From: Alphaproteobacteria bacterium PA2
GTDB taxonomy: Bacteria > Pseudomonadota > Alphaproteobacteria > Caulobacterales > Caulobacteraceae
DNA: 64,000 nucleotides
NCBI GenBank assembly: GCA_002256425.1
Contig: NKIZ01000001.1
Location: 868,001-932,000, forward strand
Direction: 5' to 3'
Shown: positions 25,836-35,189 of the stretch, one piece after another
How the letters are laid out: every line of letters begins with the position of its first letter
How positions within the stretch are numbered: the stretch's first letter is position 1
Notes under the pieces: model-generated
The model's database searches: none
Seen by the model: only the letters and a program-made list of their open reading frames with translations
Told to the model about the DNA's origin: nothing
Translations under genes and position numbers: made by a program

Positions 25836-25851
25836 TGTTTCACGTGAAACA
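25836..25851. other. parS: parS-like ParB-binding palindrome
   Basis: TGTTTCACGTGAAACA is a perfect 16-bp palindrome identical to the conserved chromosomal parS consensus. It lies in the 151-bp space between the hypothetical ORF and the copB stop, in locally AT-rich sequence. No parA, parB, dnaA or gidA genes are in the window. If real, ParB would load here and the region would be in the origin-proximal part of the chromosome. Confidence 0.8.
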
Positions 25852-25868
25852 AAACAGGAACATTCGCG

Positions 25869-26744
25869 CTAGAACCAGCCCCTGATCCCGACCACCACCC
25901 CGGTGCTCGTCACCTCATGCCCGCCCGCCCGGGCGAAGTCGGCGGTGCGGCCATAGGCGCGTTCCCAGGTCACGCCGACATAGGGCGCGAATTCCCGGCG
26001 GATTTCGTAGCGCAGGCGCAGGCCCAGTTCGGCCTTGGAGAGGCCAGAGCCGGTCTCCTGCCGGGGCATGTCCCGGGCGGCGAAGTTCAGTTCGGCCCGG
26101 GGCTGGAGGATCAGGCGCTGGGTCAGGCGCAGGTCATAGCTGCCCTCGGCCCGGGCCAGCAGGTCGCCCTTGGTGGAAAGATAGAGCCCGCCCTGGGCGT
26201 GGATCCAGTAGGGCAGGAGGGTCTCGACGCCCACCGCCGCATAGGTACGGGCCGGGCCGGGGCTGAAGTCCTGACGCAGGCCCGCCTGCAGGTTGGCGTA
26301 GGGACCGACGGCGCGGGAATAGAGGGCCTGGACCTCGGCGGCCTCGACGCCGTCCTGGACCCCGCCTTCGCCCTCGGTCTTCACCACCAGCCGGTGGATG
26401 TCGCCGCCATACCAGGCCTCGCCTTCCCAGCGATAGCCGTCCTCACCGGAGCGGGCCTGGTATTCGAAGAGGTCGGCGCCGACCCTGGACATGGGCATGC
26501 CGCCATGTTCGTAGCGCAGGACCTGCCGGGCCCGGGCCATGGCCTCGGCGCCCCAGGCCAGGTCGGCGGACCTCTGGTTGGCTGGGTCGATGGCGGGGTC
26601 GGCTGTGGGCGGCGGACCTTGCGTCTCGGTCGGGGCCGGCATGGCCATGCCCGGCATGTGGTGATGGCTGTGGTCCTGGGCCGCCGCCGGGCTGGCCAGG
26701 AGGGCGCCGATCAGGGCGCCTGGCAGGGTGAGGGACAGCCTCAT
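25869..26744 (-). CDS. copB: Copper resistance outer-membrane protein B
   Basis: A 291-aa PcoB/CopB protein. A signal peptide (cleavage near AAAQ) is followed by a His/Met-rich stretch (DHSHHHMPGMAMP) that may bind copper, then a C-terminal beta-barrel domain ending in the aromatic GIRGWF, typical of an outer-membrane insertion signal. RLVVKTEGEGG and LPYWIHAQGGLYLSTKGDL are family segments. Its start overlaps the end of the multicopper oxidase gene by 4 bp, so the order copA-copB is an operon. Confidence 0.93.
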   Translation of the reverse strand: MRLSLTLPGALIGALLASPAAAQDHSHHHMPGMAMPAPTETQGPPPTADPAIDPANQRSADLAWGAEAMARARQVLRYEHGGMPMSRVGADLFEYQARSGEDGYRWEGEAWYGGDIHRLVVKTEGEGGVQDGVEAAEVQALYSRAVGPYANLQAGLRQDFSPGPARTYAAVGVETLLPYWIHAQGGLYLSTKGDLLARAEGSYDLRLTQRLILQPRAELNFAARDMPRQETGSGLSKAELGLRLRYEIRREFAPYVGVTWERAYGRTADFARAGGHEVTSTGVVVGIRGWF

Positions 26745-28462
26745 GCGGCGGCCTTCCGCACGGCGAAGACCTGAAACATGCCCGAATGCATGTGATAGGC
26801 CATGTGGCAGTGGATGGCCCAGTCGCCGGTCTCGGCCGTGAAGTCAAAGCTCACCTTGCCGCCGGGCAGGACCAGGACGGTGTGCTTGCGCGGATGGCGG
26901 CCGTCGGGCCCGAAGGCCAGCTCGAAGAAGTGGCCGTGTAGGTGGATGGGGTGGGCCATCATGGTGTCGTTAATCAGGGTCACCTGCACCCGCTCCCCGG
27001 CCTGGAAGGCATAGGGCGGCGGCCCTTCGGCATAGCTCTTGCCGTCAAACCCCCACATGAACCGTTCCATATTGCCGGTCAGGTGGATGTCCAGGGTCCG
27101 GGTCGGCGGTCTCGTGTCAGGGTTGGGGTCGCGGGCGACGAGGTCGGTATAGACCAGCACCTTGTGGCCAGCGGTCTCCAGCCCCTGGCCCGGCTCGGCG
27201 CTGCGGTCCATGGGCATGGGCGACAGCATCTGGACGCCGGGGCCCATCTTCACGCCAGGCGCGTTGTCGGGATTGCGCATGGACATGTCCATGGTGTGCC
27301 CGCCACCCCCATGCATGCCGCCCATATGCATGCCGCTCATGTCCATGCCCATGTCGCGCATGGTTCCCAGGGGCCGCTCGCGCAGGGGCGGGACCTCGGC
27401 GGTCATGCCCAGACGCGGCGCCAGGGTGGCGCGGCCCCTGCCGGAACGGTCAACGGCTTCGGAGACCAGGGTATAGGCCTTGTCGTCCATGGGCTGGACG
27501 ATGACGTCATAGGTCTCGGCATTGGCGATCTGGAATTCGTCCACCTCCACCGGCTCGACATTCTGGCCGTCGGCGGCGACCACAGTCAGTTTCAGTCCGG
27601 GGATGCGGACGTTGAAGATGGTCTGGGCCGCGGCGTTGATGAACCTCAGACGCACCCGCTCGCCGGGCTTGAACAGGCCGGTCCAGTTGTCCTTGGGCCC
27701 ATGGCCGTTGATCAGGAAGGTGAAGACGTTTCCGGTGACGTCGGAAATGTCGGTGGGGTCCATGAGCATCTTGGCCCACTCCCGCCTCTGGGCGAAGGTC
27801 TGGTCCTTGCCGCCCAGCAGGCCACCCACGGTCTGCTTCTGGAAATTGAAGAGGCCGCTCTGCTGCTTCATCTTCTGCATCAGGACGTGGGGATGCTGGC
27901 GGCTGTAGTCTGACAGCACGACCACATGTTCGCGGTCATAGGCTATGGGGTCAGGCCCAGCCGGGTCGATGATCAGCGGGCCGTAATGGCCCATGGGCTC
28001 CTGCATGCCCGAATGGCTGTGATACCAGTAGGTCCCCGACTGGATCAGCGGGAACTCATAGGTGAAGGTCTCGCCCGGTTTGATCCCCGGGAAGGTCAGG
28101 CCAGGCACCCCGTCCATCAGGAAGGGGACCAGCAGGCCGTGCCAGTGGATGGAGGTGTCTTCGTCCAGGGTGTTGGTCACCCGGATCCGCGCCGTCTGAC
28201 CCTCCTTGAAGCGGAGCAGTGGGGCCGGGACCGTGCCGTTCATGGCCACGGCATGGCCAGGCTTGCCGTCGATCTTCACCCGGACATGGCCAACGGAGAT
28301 ATCAATGTCAGGGCCGTTCAGGGTGGTCTGGCCCGGCCCGGCGCCCTCCGTCCCGCTGATCGCCCAGCCGGGCAGGAGGCCGTTGAGGGCGACGCCTCCG
28401 GCCAGGACTGCGGAGGCCGAAAGGAAGTTTCGCCTGTCCAGTTTCGAAATCTTGCGGGTCAT
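26741..28462 (-). CDS. copA: Copper resistance multicopper oxidase
   Basis: A 573-aa periplasmic multicopper oxidase (PcoA/CopA type). A Tat signal is visible (LDRRNFLSAS). Copper ligands are in HWHG, YWYHSH, HPIHLHGHFFEL and HCHMAYHMHSGM, giving a complete type 1 plus trinuclear site. A Met/His-rich loop (near residues 380-410, MGMDMSGMHMGG) is typical of copper-binding CopA proteins. It oxidises Cu(I) to the less toxic Cu(II) in the periplasm. No strong Shine-Dalgarno precedes the ATG. It is divergent from the P-type ATPase gene, with 189 bp in which a shared copper-responsive promoter would be expected. Confidence 0.95.
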   Translation of the reverse strand: MTRKISKLDRRNFLSASAVLAGGVALNGLLPGWAISGTEGAGPGQTTLNGPDIDISVGHVRVKIDGKPGHAVAMNGTVPAPLLRFKEGQTARIRVTNTLDEDTSIHWHGLLVPFLMDGVPGLTFPGIKPGETFTYEFPLIQSGTYWYHSHSGMQEPMGHYGPLIIDPAGPDPIAYDREHVVVLSDYSRQHPHVLMQKMKQQSGLFNFQKQTVGGLLGGKDQTFAQRREWAKMLMDPTDISDVTGNVFTFLINGHGPKDNWTGLFKPGERVRLRFINAAAQTIFNVRIPGLKLTVVAADGQNVEPVEVDEFQIANAETYDVIVQPMDDKAYTLVSEAVDRSGRGRATLAPRLGMTAEVPPLRERPLGTMRDMGMDMSGMHMGGMHGGGGHTMDMSMRNPDNAPGVKMGPGVQMLSPMPMDRSAEPGQGLETAGHKVLVYTDLVARDPNPDTRPPTRTLDIHLTGNMERFMWGFDGKSYAEGPPPYAFQAGERVQVTLINDTMMAHPIHLHGHFFELAFGPDGRHPRKHTVLVLPGGKVSFDFTAETGDWAIHCHMAYHMHSGMFQVFAVRKAAA

Positions 28463-28651
28463 TGACCGTCTGCCTGTGTCGCCGGAATAGGCGGGTCACG
28501 ATCTGCGCCTGTCAGGTCGGATCGCAACGAACTCATAATGGGGACGGACATGTGGATCAGCCATCCCCGATCAAGGGCTGGTGGCATTTAAATCTGTATA
28601 CGAAATCCCCGGCCCGGCGTTACGTCACAGCGATCTCGCAGGGAGAAGAAT

Positions 28652-30979
28652 GTGTCCAGTCCAACTGACCTGCCGCAAGCTGATCCCGTGGCGACCGTGA
28701 AGGACCCGGTCTGCGGCATGAACGTCAATCCGCTGACGAGCGCCCACCGGACCACTCACGGCGGCCAGGACTTCTTCTTCTGCTGCGCCGGTTGCAAGAC
28801 CAAGTTCGAGGCCGATCCCGGCAAGTACCTCAACAAGGTTGAGGCGCCGCCCCCGCCGCCCGCCCCGGCCGGAACCATCTTCACCTGCCCCATGGACCCT
28901 GAAATCCGGCAGGAGGGGCCCGGCGCCTGCCCGATCTGCGGCATGGCCCTGGAGCCGGAGCTGGTCACGGCTGAGGCCGGCCCGAACCACGAACTCATCG
29001 ACATGACCCGGCGGTTCTGGATCGCCCTGGTGCTCACCGCGCCAGTCTTTGTCCTGGAAATGGGCGGTCACCTGACCGGGATCATGGCCTTCATGGGCCG
29101 GACCTCGACCCTGGTCCAGATGGCCCTGGCGACCCCGGTGGTCCTCTGGGCGGGCTGGCCCTTCTTCCAGCGGGGCTGGACGTCGATCCGGACCGGCCGG
29201 TTCAACATGTTCACCCTGATCGCCATGGGGGTCGGGGTAGCCTGGACCTACAGCATGGTCGCCGTCCTGGCGCCCGGCCTCTTCCCTGCGGCCTTCCGCA
29301 ATCACGAGGGCGTGGTCCCGGTCTATTTCGAGGCTGCCGCCGTCATCGTCGTCCTGGTCCTGCTGGGCCAGATGCTGGAGCTGCGGGCCCGGGACCAGAC
29401 CGGCGGCGCCATCCGCGCCCTGCTGAACCTGGCTCCCAAGACCGCCCGGCGTATCCGGGCTGACGGGTCAGATGAGGATGTCGCCCTCGACCAGATCCAT
29501 GTAGGCGACCGTCTGCGCCTGCGACCGGGGGAGAAGATCCCGGTGGATGGCGAGGTGCTCGAGGGCCGGGTCTCCATCGATGAGTCCCTGGTCACCGGGG
29601 AATCCATGCCCGTGACAAGGGAGGTCGGCGGCAAGGTGATCGCCGGCTCGATCAACACGACGGGCTCCTTCATCATGCGGGCCGAGAAGGTCGGCGCCGA
29701 CACCCTGCTGTCGCGGATCGTCCAGATGGTCGCCGAAGCCCAGCGCAGCCGGGCGCCGATCCAGCGCATGGCTGACCGGGTGGCGGGCTGGTTCGTGCCC
29801 TCGGTGGTGGCTGTCGCTTTGGTCGCCTTCGCGGTCTGGGCCCTGGTCGGTCCAGAGCCGCGCTTCACCTACGCCCTGGTGGCCGCCGTCTCGGTCCTGA
29901 TCATCGCCTGTCCCTGCGCCCTGGGTCTGGCGACGCCCATGTCGATCATGGTCGGGGTCGGTCGCGGCGCCCAGGCCGGGGTGCTGATCAAGTCCGCCGA
30001 AGCCCTGGAGCGTCTGGAAAAGATCGACACCCTGGTCATCGACAAGACCGGCACCCTCACCGAAGGCCGCCCGTCGGTGACCGCCCTTCGCCCCATGCCG
30101 GGCTTGGACGAGGCGGAACTCCTGCGCCTGGCGGCCAGTCTTGAGCGTGGCAGCGAGCACCCCCTGGCCGAGGCCATACTGCGGGCGGCGAAGGATCGCG
30201 GCCTCACCCTGTCAGAGGCTTCAGACTTCAACTCTCCCGTCGGCAAGGGGGTGCTGGGGACAGTTGACGGCAAGGCCATGGTCCTGGGCGGCGCCCGGCT
30301 GATGGCCGAGCAGGGGATCGACCTTGGACCCCTGGAAGCCGAGGCCGAAACCCTGCGCCAGGACGGCGCCACGGTGATCTTCGCCACGGTGGACAAAGCC
30401 TTGGCCGGCCTGATCGGCATTGCCGACCCCATCAAGGCGACCTCAACGGCGGCGGTGAAGGCGCTCAAGGCAGACGGCATCCGTCTGGTCATGATGACTG
30501 GCGACAACCGCACAACGGCCCTTGCGGTCGCCCGACGCCTGGGCATTGACGATGTCGAGGCCGAGGTCCTGCCGGAAGACAAGGCCAGGGTGGTCCAGAA
30601 GCTTCGGGCCGAGGGCCGCGCCGTGGCCATGGCCGGCGACGGGGTCAATGACGCCCCGGCCCTGGCCGCCGCCGAGGTCGGGATCGCCATGGGCGCCGGG
30701 TCTGACGTGGCCATCGAAAGCGCCGGGGTGACCCTGCTAAAAGGCGATCTGCAGGGCATTGCAAAGGCGCGGCGCCTGTCCCGCGCCGTCATGGCCAATA
30801 TCCGGCAGAACCTGGTTTTCGCCTTCGTCTACAATCTGGCTGGCGTACCCATTGCAGCGGGGGTTCTCTATCCTGCTTTCCACCTGCTGCTTTCGCCACA
30901 GATCGGCGCCGCGGCCATGGCCCTGTCCTCGGTCAGCGTAATCAGCAACGCCCTGCGCCTGCGCTCCGCCGTCCTTTGA
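28652..30979 (+). CDS. Heavy-metal (copper) P1B-type ATPase with YHS and HMBD domains
   Basis: A 775-aa exporter. The N-terminus has a YHS domain (DPVCGMNV and [10 protein letters not shown], residues ~18-60) and a heavy-metal-binding HMBD ([22 protein letters not shown]). The pump core has CPC in [18 protein letters not shown] with the phosphorylated Asp, SEHPLAEAI and [14 protein letters not shown]. The CPC motif fits Cu(I)/Ag(I). It removes copper from the cytoplasm to the periplasm, where the divergent oxidase acts. Start is GTG with GGGAGAAG upstream; an overlapping ATG is out of frame. Confidence 0.93.
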   Translation: MSSPTDLPQADPVATVKDPVCGMNVNPLTSAHRTTHGGQDFFFCCAGCKTKFEADPGKYLNKVEAPPPPPAPAGTIFTCPMDPEIRQEGPGACPICGMALEPELVTAEAGPNHELIDMTRRFWIALVLTAPVFVLEMGGHLTGIMAFMGRTSTLVQMALATPVVLWAGWPFFQRGWTSIRTGRFNMFTLIAMGVGVAWTYSMVAVLAPGLFPAAFRNHEGVVPVYFEAAAVIVVLVLLGQMLELRARDQTGGAIRALLNLAPKTARRIRADGSDEDVALDQIHVGDRLRLRPGEKIPVDGEVLEGRVSIDESLVTGESMPVTREVGGKVIAGSINTTGSFIMRAEKVGADTLLSRIVQMVAEAQRSRAPIQRMADRVAGWFVPSVVAVALVAFAVWALVGPEPRFTYALVAAVSVLIIACPCALGLATPMSIMVGVGRGAQAGVLIKSAEALERLEKIDTLVIDKTGTLTEGRPSVTALRPMPGLDEAELLRLAASLERGSEHPLAEAILRAAKDRGLTLSEASDFNSPVGKGVLGTVDGKAMVLGGARLMAEQGIDLGPLEAEAETLRQDGATVIFATVDKALAGLIGIADPIKATSTAAVKALKADGIRLVMMTGDNRTTALAVARRLGIDDVEAEVLPEDKARVVQKLRAEGRAVAMAGDGVNDAPALAAAEVGIAMGAGSDVAIESAGVTLLKGDLQGIAKARRLSRAVMANIRQNLVFAFVYNLAGVPIAAGVLYPAFHLLLSPQIGAAAMALSSVSVISNALRLRSAVL

Positions 30980-30985
30980 GGGCGG

Positions 30986-31501
30986 TCAGGGCTTCAGGGC
31001 GTCCACGTCCAGCAGGTCGTCGAAGAACAGGCTGACCAGGGCCGCCTGGCTGGAAACCCCGGCCTTGGCGTAGACGCGGGTCAGCTGGGCGCGGACCGTG
31101 CCTTCGGCCGTGCCGCGGATCGCAGCGATCTCGTTGGCCGTGCAGCCTTTCAAAGCGAAGAGGGCGACGTCGGCCTCGCCGGGGGTCAGGTTCCAGGTGG
31201 CGAACTTCTGGCGGACCAGATCGGCCAGGGCGCCGGACGCCACGGCCAGGGCCTCATCCCGGCGCCTGGCCTCGGCCAGAATGACCTTCACCGACAGGGC
31301 GCCGAACACCACCCCGGCCAGTAGCGAGAAGGCCACCAGACACTCGATGGCGATGTGCAGGCCAAGCCCGTCGCTGAGGATGTCGCCCACCGCATCGGCC
31401 ACGAAGAAGACCGCGCCCAGGGCCTGGATCACCACGATGGCGGCGACGGTCAGGGCCCTGCGGCCGCTGTCCTCCAGAACCGGTGGGCGCGGTGGGGTCA
31501 T
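30986..31501 (-). CDS. Membrane-anchored LuxR-type regulator
   Basis: A 171-aa protein with two N-terminal transmembrane helices (residues ~16-40 and ~50-72) and a C-terminal GerE/LuxR helix-turn-helix (LTPGEADVALFALKGCTANEIA, GTAEGTVRAQLTRVYAKAGV). No receiver or ligand domain is present, so a membrane signal is probably read directly. Its start overlaps the cytochrome b561-like gene's end by 4 bp; its stop is 6 bp from the convergent P-type ATPase stop. Target genes are unknown; autoregulation with the cytochrome is plausible. Confidence 0.85.
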   Translation of the reverse strand: MTPPRPPVLEDSGRRALTVAAIVVIQALGAVFFVADAVGDILSDGLGLHIAIECLVAFSLLAGVVFGALSVKVILAEARRRDEALAVASGALADLVRQKFATWNLTPGEADVALFALKGCTANEIAAIRGTAEGTVRAQLTRVYAKAGVSSQAALVSLFFDDLLDVDALKP

Positions 31502-32178
31502 GGCTGTTTCGGTTTGCCGCCGGGTATCATGGCAGTGATGATTTCACGTCCGCTGCGCCGTGTCTCGAAGACAACGCCGCCAAGATGCAGGGCGATCAGC
31601 AGGTAGAGCAGATAGACCGCCGTTTCGTGGACCTCACCAAGGACGCCGCCTTCTTCTTCCTCGCCTTCGCCCCCTTCGCCTTCCTCACCCTCGCCGGCTT
31701 CCTCGCCCCGCGCTTCAGGAGGGGCGAGGGGAGCCTGGCCCTGGCGCGGCGTCATCTCTTCGCTGTGCTCCCGCCGGGCGGTCGGGTCAGCTGGGGGCGG
31801 TCCTGACATGGCGATCCCGCTGCCGATGACCACCAGCAGACAGGCCCAGATCGCATAGACCATCAGGGCGCCCAGGGGATTGTGCGACCTGTGCCTGGTC
31901 ACGTCTCCGCGGCTGATCTCGCCAATATGCCCGATCGCCCGGGACGGACTGGGCGGAAAGGCCGAGAACCGCGCCTCGGCGGGGCCGATGAATCCCCACA
32001 GCAGGCGAAGGGCCAGCAGGGCGGCCAGGCCATAGCCGACCCAGATATGCCAGCCAGATCCTTCCTTGGTGACCAGGGCGTTGCCGATCACGGCGACGAC
32101 TATGCCCCAGTGGGTCAGCTTGACGATGGGATCCCACCGCCGGGGGGTTGGGGCAGAGGGTTGAGCGATTCCAGACAT
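31498..32178 (-). CDS. Cytochrome b561 family protein with acidic cytoplasmic insert
   Basis: A 226-aa integral membrane protein starting with RWDPIVKLTHWGIVVAVIGN (haem His) and with GWHIWVGYGLAALLALRLLWGF, PLGALMVYAIWACLL and YLLYLLIALHLGGVVFE. It corresponds to the four-helix di-haem b561 family (YodB-like). Between helices 3 and 4 there is an unusual Glu/Gly-rich stretch of about 25 residues (near 150-175). It probably moves electrons from a quinol to a partner. It is the first gene of the unit with the membrane LuxR and is divergent from the TonB receptor. Confidence 0.9.
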   Translation of the reverse strand: MSGIAQPSAPTPRRWDPIVKLTHWGIVVAVIGNALVTKEGSGWHIWVGYGLAALLALRLLWGFIGPAEARFSAFPPSPSRAIGHIGEISRGDVTRHRSHNPLGALMVYAIWACLLVVIGSGIAMSGPPPADPTARREHSEEMTPRQGQAPLAPPEARGEEAGEGEEGEGGEGEEEEGGVLGEVHETAVYLLYLLIALHLGGVVFETRRSGREIITAMIPGGKPKQP

Positions 32179-32227
32179 GAGGACTCCTGATCAATGTCAG
32201 TCAGACCTGGGACTTGCCCCATGCTTT

Positions 32228-32276
32228 CTCAATCGGCGAAATGCGGCCTCCCGCCCTGATAAGCATGTGCTTAGGG
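32228..32276. promoter_or_regulatory. Conserved 49-bp block with TAAGC-N4-GCTTA dyad, copy 1
   Basis: This block matches 37008-37056 at 34 of 49 positions without gaps, including CTCAATC, GAAA-GC and the palindrome TAAGCATGTGCTTA (32260-32273). It is upstream of the TonB receptor (ATG 144 bp further) and 50 bp from the divergent cytochrome start. It looks like a promoter with an operator for an unknown factor. Confidence 0.65.
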
Positions 32277-32416
32277 CAGGGTCCCTGTCTTCGGCACTGC
32301 CGGACCCAAATGCGCTCGCCTCGGTGGTGCAGTGGCTTCGCAAAACTGAAACAAAAGTCTCACAATTCTTAGTCCAGATTTGTCTACGCGGGTTCCTTCC
32401 GAAGTCTGGGGGTTCC

Positions 32417-35107
32417 ATGAAAATCTGTAAGGCCACTCTGCTGGGCGCGGTCTCCGCCCTCACCCTTTCAACGGTCGCCAACGCCCAGTCTGCGGCGACA
32501 GCCAGCGTCGTGGAGGAACTGGTCGTCACGGGCCGTCAGCCCCTGGCCGAAAGCGTCGCCGCCGCACTGGCGACCCAGCGGGCCTCGGACTCCCTGGTCA
32601 GCGTCCTTTCAGCTGACTCAGTGGGCAACCTCCCCGACCAGAATGTCGCCTTTGCGGTTGGCCGCCTCCCCGGGGTCGCGGTTCAGCGCGACCAGGGTCA
32701 GGCGCGTTACGTGAACCTGCGCGGCGCGCCGGTCTACTGGACCACCCTGTCCTTTGACGGCCTGAGCGTGGTCAGCCCGCAGGGCCGCGACTCGCGCTTC
32801 GACAATATTCCTTCGGCCATCGCCAGCCAGATCACGGTTGAAAAGGCCATTACGCCGAACATGGCTGGCGCCTCGGTGGCCGGCAATGTGGACATCCGCA
32901 CCCGCCGCGCCTTTGATTTCAAAGGCAGGACCTTCACCGGCAAGCTTGGCTATGGCCATGTGGAGCTGGGCGGCGGCAAGGAAATCGACAGCGCCCTGGT
33001 CTATTCCGACATCTTCGCCGACGGCAAGTTGGGCATTGTCGCCCAGGGTTCCTATTACAGCCGCGAAATGGCGACGGATAACTGGGAAACCGACCCCTAC
33101 CTGACCAATACGGTGGATCCGACCAAGCACTTTGCCCGCGAGCATGAGAACAAGCACTACCGCCTGACCCGGGAAAACATCTCCGGATCACTGCGCGCTG
33201 ACTACATCATTGACGACAACAACAAGCTGTTCGCCAGCTCGATCTACACCCAGTACCACGACGATGAACTGCGCGATAACTTCATCTTCCGGCTGGACCA
33301 GGGCACGGACGCGGCTGGCAACAGCTATACCAGCACAGCGTATATCAACGCCAATTCGCCCACCTCCGGCACGTCCTACGGCGCCCGGATCAACGCCCGC
33401 ATCGACTACCGGGACTCCCTGGAAGAGATGTCGACCACGACCTTTGGCGGCGAGCATGTGATTGCAGGCTGGGACGCATCATGGCGGGCCAATTACACCT
33501 ATACCTCTGATGGTCGCGACACGCCGGTGACGGCAGCCTTCCAGAGCCCGTCCAGCTTCCTGCTTCGCCCGACCGTGGACTATGATCTGCGCAATGGCGA
33601 CGTGAACACGGTGAAGTTGTACCAGACCCTTGGCGCGACAGCCGCCCGGGTCCGCGGCGCCCAGGTGACCAATATCGAGGACTTCCAGTTCCCGATGCAG
33701 AGCATCGGCAATCTCTACGGCGGTGACATCACCCAGGCCGTCACCCTGAAATTCGACGTCAGCCGTGAAGCCGATTTCATGGGTCATTCGACCAGGTTCG
33801 CCTTCGGCTCGCTCTATACGGACCGCAAGAAGAAGTCCCGCGAGAGGTCCTTCACCAAGGCCTATTCCACAGGGACGATCCCGACCTGGGGTCAGTTCGC
33901 CACCAACCTCGGTTATCTGGGCACCCAGAACCTGAACTACACCTTCCGCTATACCAACCAGGGCTTCACCACGGACTTCATGAACGCCCTGGTCACGGCC
34001 GGGGACGGGGTGCGGAACAATACCGTCGCCAACTATTATCTGGTCAGCGAGGAAATTGTCGCCGCCTACGCCATGGCCACAACGGACTTCGACTGGGGCA
34101 ATATCGTCTACGGGGTCCGCGCCGAGCAGGTTAAGAATACCGGCCAGGCCTATGTGAACTTCCCGGCGGTAGGCACGACCCCTGCGGCGACCCGTCTGGT
34201 CACGTCCAGCAGTGATGACGTGCTGTTCTATCCCAGCGCCCACCTGAACTGGAACATTACCGACAGCGTCAAGGCGCGCTTTGGCCTGACCACTTCGGCC
34301 TCACGTCCTGATTTCGACGACCTGCGCCCGAACTTCACCATCAGCGACTCCACCCAGTCGATCTCCGGCGGCAATCCTGACGCCAAGCCAGAGAAGCAGG
34401 TGGGCCTGGACGCCTATGTCGAATGGTACATGTCCCGTTCGGGATTCATGTCCGCGGGGGTCTTCTACAAGAAGATCAGCGACGTTCTGGTCAAGCGGTC
34501 CAGCCTGTTTGGCCAGACCGAATTGAACCTGCCGGGCCTTGATCGCTCGGGCTATGCATACTCGGCGATCGGCAATGGCGGCGATGGCCATCTGCAGGGC
34601 CTGGAACTGGCCTATGTGGGCACGATCGAGCAATTCGCCCAGGACAATAACTGGCCGGAATGGACCGAAGGCTTCGGGGCCAATCTGTCGGCGACCTTCA
34701 CTTCCTCCGAAGTGGATCTGCCCGCCAATAACGGCGTCGCAGCCCGTACCATCAGCCTGCTAGGCAGCTCGGACAGCGTCTACAATGTACAGGCGACCTA
34801 CGAGAAATACGGCCTGTCAGTCCGCCTCGCCTATCAGTATCGCACGCCCTGGGGTGAATCGGTGGGCGACTACCGGGTCATCAATGGCGGCGTCTATCCC
34901 GTCGACAATGGCGACATCTTCTGGGATGCCGACGAAGAGCTGGACCTGTCCATCCGCTATCAGGTCAATGACAAGCTGGAAGTCTATCTGGACGGAGTGA
35001 ACCTGACCAACCAGGGCGCCCGCCGCTTTGGCGACCAGAGCCGCTATCCCATCGAGTATGAGAAGTTCGGCAAGCGCTATATCGGCGGCGTCCGCTTCAA
35101 GTTCTAG
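32417..35107 (+). CDS. TonB-dependent outer-membrane receptor (phytate-linked)
   Basis: An 896-aa receptor. Signal peptide ends at about VANAQSAA; a TonB-box-like EELVVTG follows, then the plug domain (LPDQNVAFAVGRLPGVAVQR and PNMAGASVAGNVDIRTRRAF) and a long barrel ending in IGGVRFKF with terminal Phe. It belongs to the large class seen in Caulobacter for sugar and related polymers. It is immediately upstream of a beta-propeller phytase, an arrangement known from several proteobacteria, so uptake of phytate or its breakdown products is likely. The ATG at 32417 is preceded by GGGGGTT; the frame is open upstream but would read through the conserved block. Confidence 0.92.
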   Translation: MKICKATLLGAVSALTLSTVANAQSAATASVVEELVVTGRQPLAESVAAALATQRASDSLVSVLSADSVGNLPDQNVAFAVGRLPGVAVQRDQGQARYVNLRGAPVYWTTLSFDGLSVVSPQGRDSRFDNIPSAIASQITVEKAITPNMAGASVAGNVDIRTRRAFDFKGRTFTGKLGYGHVELGGGKEIDSALVYSDIFADGKLGIVAQGSYYSREMATDNWETDPYLTNTVDPTKHFAREHENKHYRLTRENISGSLRADYIIDDNNKLFASSIYTQYHDDELRDNFIFRLDQGTDAAGNSYTSTAYINANSPTSGTSYGARINARIDYRDSLEEMSTTTFGGEHVIAGWDASWRANYTYTSDGRDTPVTAAFQSPSSFLLRPTVDYDLRNGDVNTVKLYQTLGATAARVRGAQVTNIEDFQFPMQSIGNLYGGDITQAVTLKFDVSREADFMGHSTRFAFGSLYTDRKKKSRERSFTKAYSTGTIPTWGQFATNLGYLGTQNLNYTFRYTNQGFTTDFMNALVTAGDGVRNNTVANYYLVSEEIVAAYAMATTDFDWGNIVYGVRAEQVKNTGQAYVNFPAVGTTPAATRLVTSSSDDVLFYPSAHLNWNITDSVKARFGLTTSASRPDFDDLRPNFTISDSTQSISGGNPDAKPEKQVGLDAYVEWYMSRSGFMSAGVFYKKISDVLVKRSSLFGQTELNLPGLDRSGYAYSAIGNGGDGHLQGLELAYVGTIEQFAQDNNWPEWTEGFGANLSATFTSSEVDLPANNGVAARTISLLGSSDSVYNVQATYEKYGLSVRLAYQYRTPWGESVGDYRVINGGVYPVDNGDIFWDADEELDLSIRYQVNDKLEVYLDGVNLTNQGARRFGDQSRYPIEYEKFGKRYIGGVRFKF

Positions 35108-35122
35108 GTCAACCGCCGCCAG

Positions 35123-35164
35123 AAAGCCTCCCTCGCCGGGCGTGAAGCCGGGCGGGGGAGCTTT
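35123..35164 (+). terminator. Hairpin between TonB receptor and phytase genes
   Basis: AAAGCCTCCCTCGCC pairs imperfectly with the GGCGGGGGAGCTTT end, around a loop of about 13 nt. There is a short T-rich tail after CTTT. It may be a terminator or an attenuator lowering phytase expression relative to the receptor. Confidence 0.5.
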
Positions 35165-35189
35165 GTATTCAGACCACGGAGAACCGCTC

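Noticed and set aside
25836-25851. Replication origin at the parS site
   Set aside because: No dnaA, parAB, gidA or DnaA-box cluster was seen, so only a parS-like site is claimed.
28463-28651. CueR or CopY operator in the copper divergent region
   Set aside because: An inverted CAGCC/GGCTG pair exists but no convincing match to known copper operators.
32228-32276. Pho box in front of the phytase unit
   Set aside because: No direct CTGTCAT-type repeats; the block has a TAAGC dyad instead.
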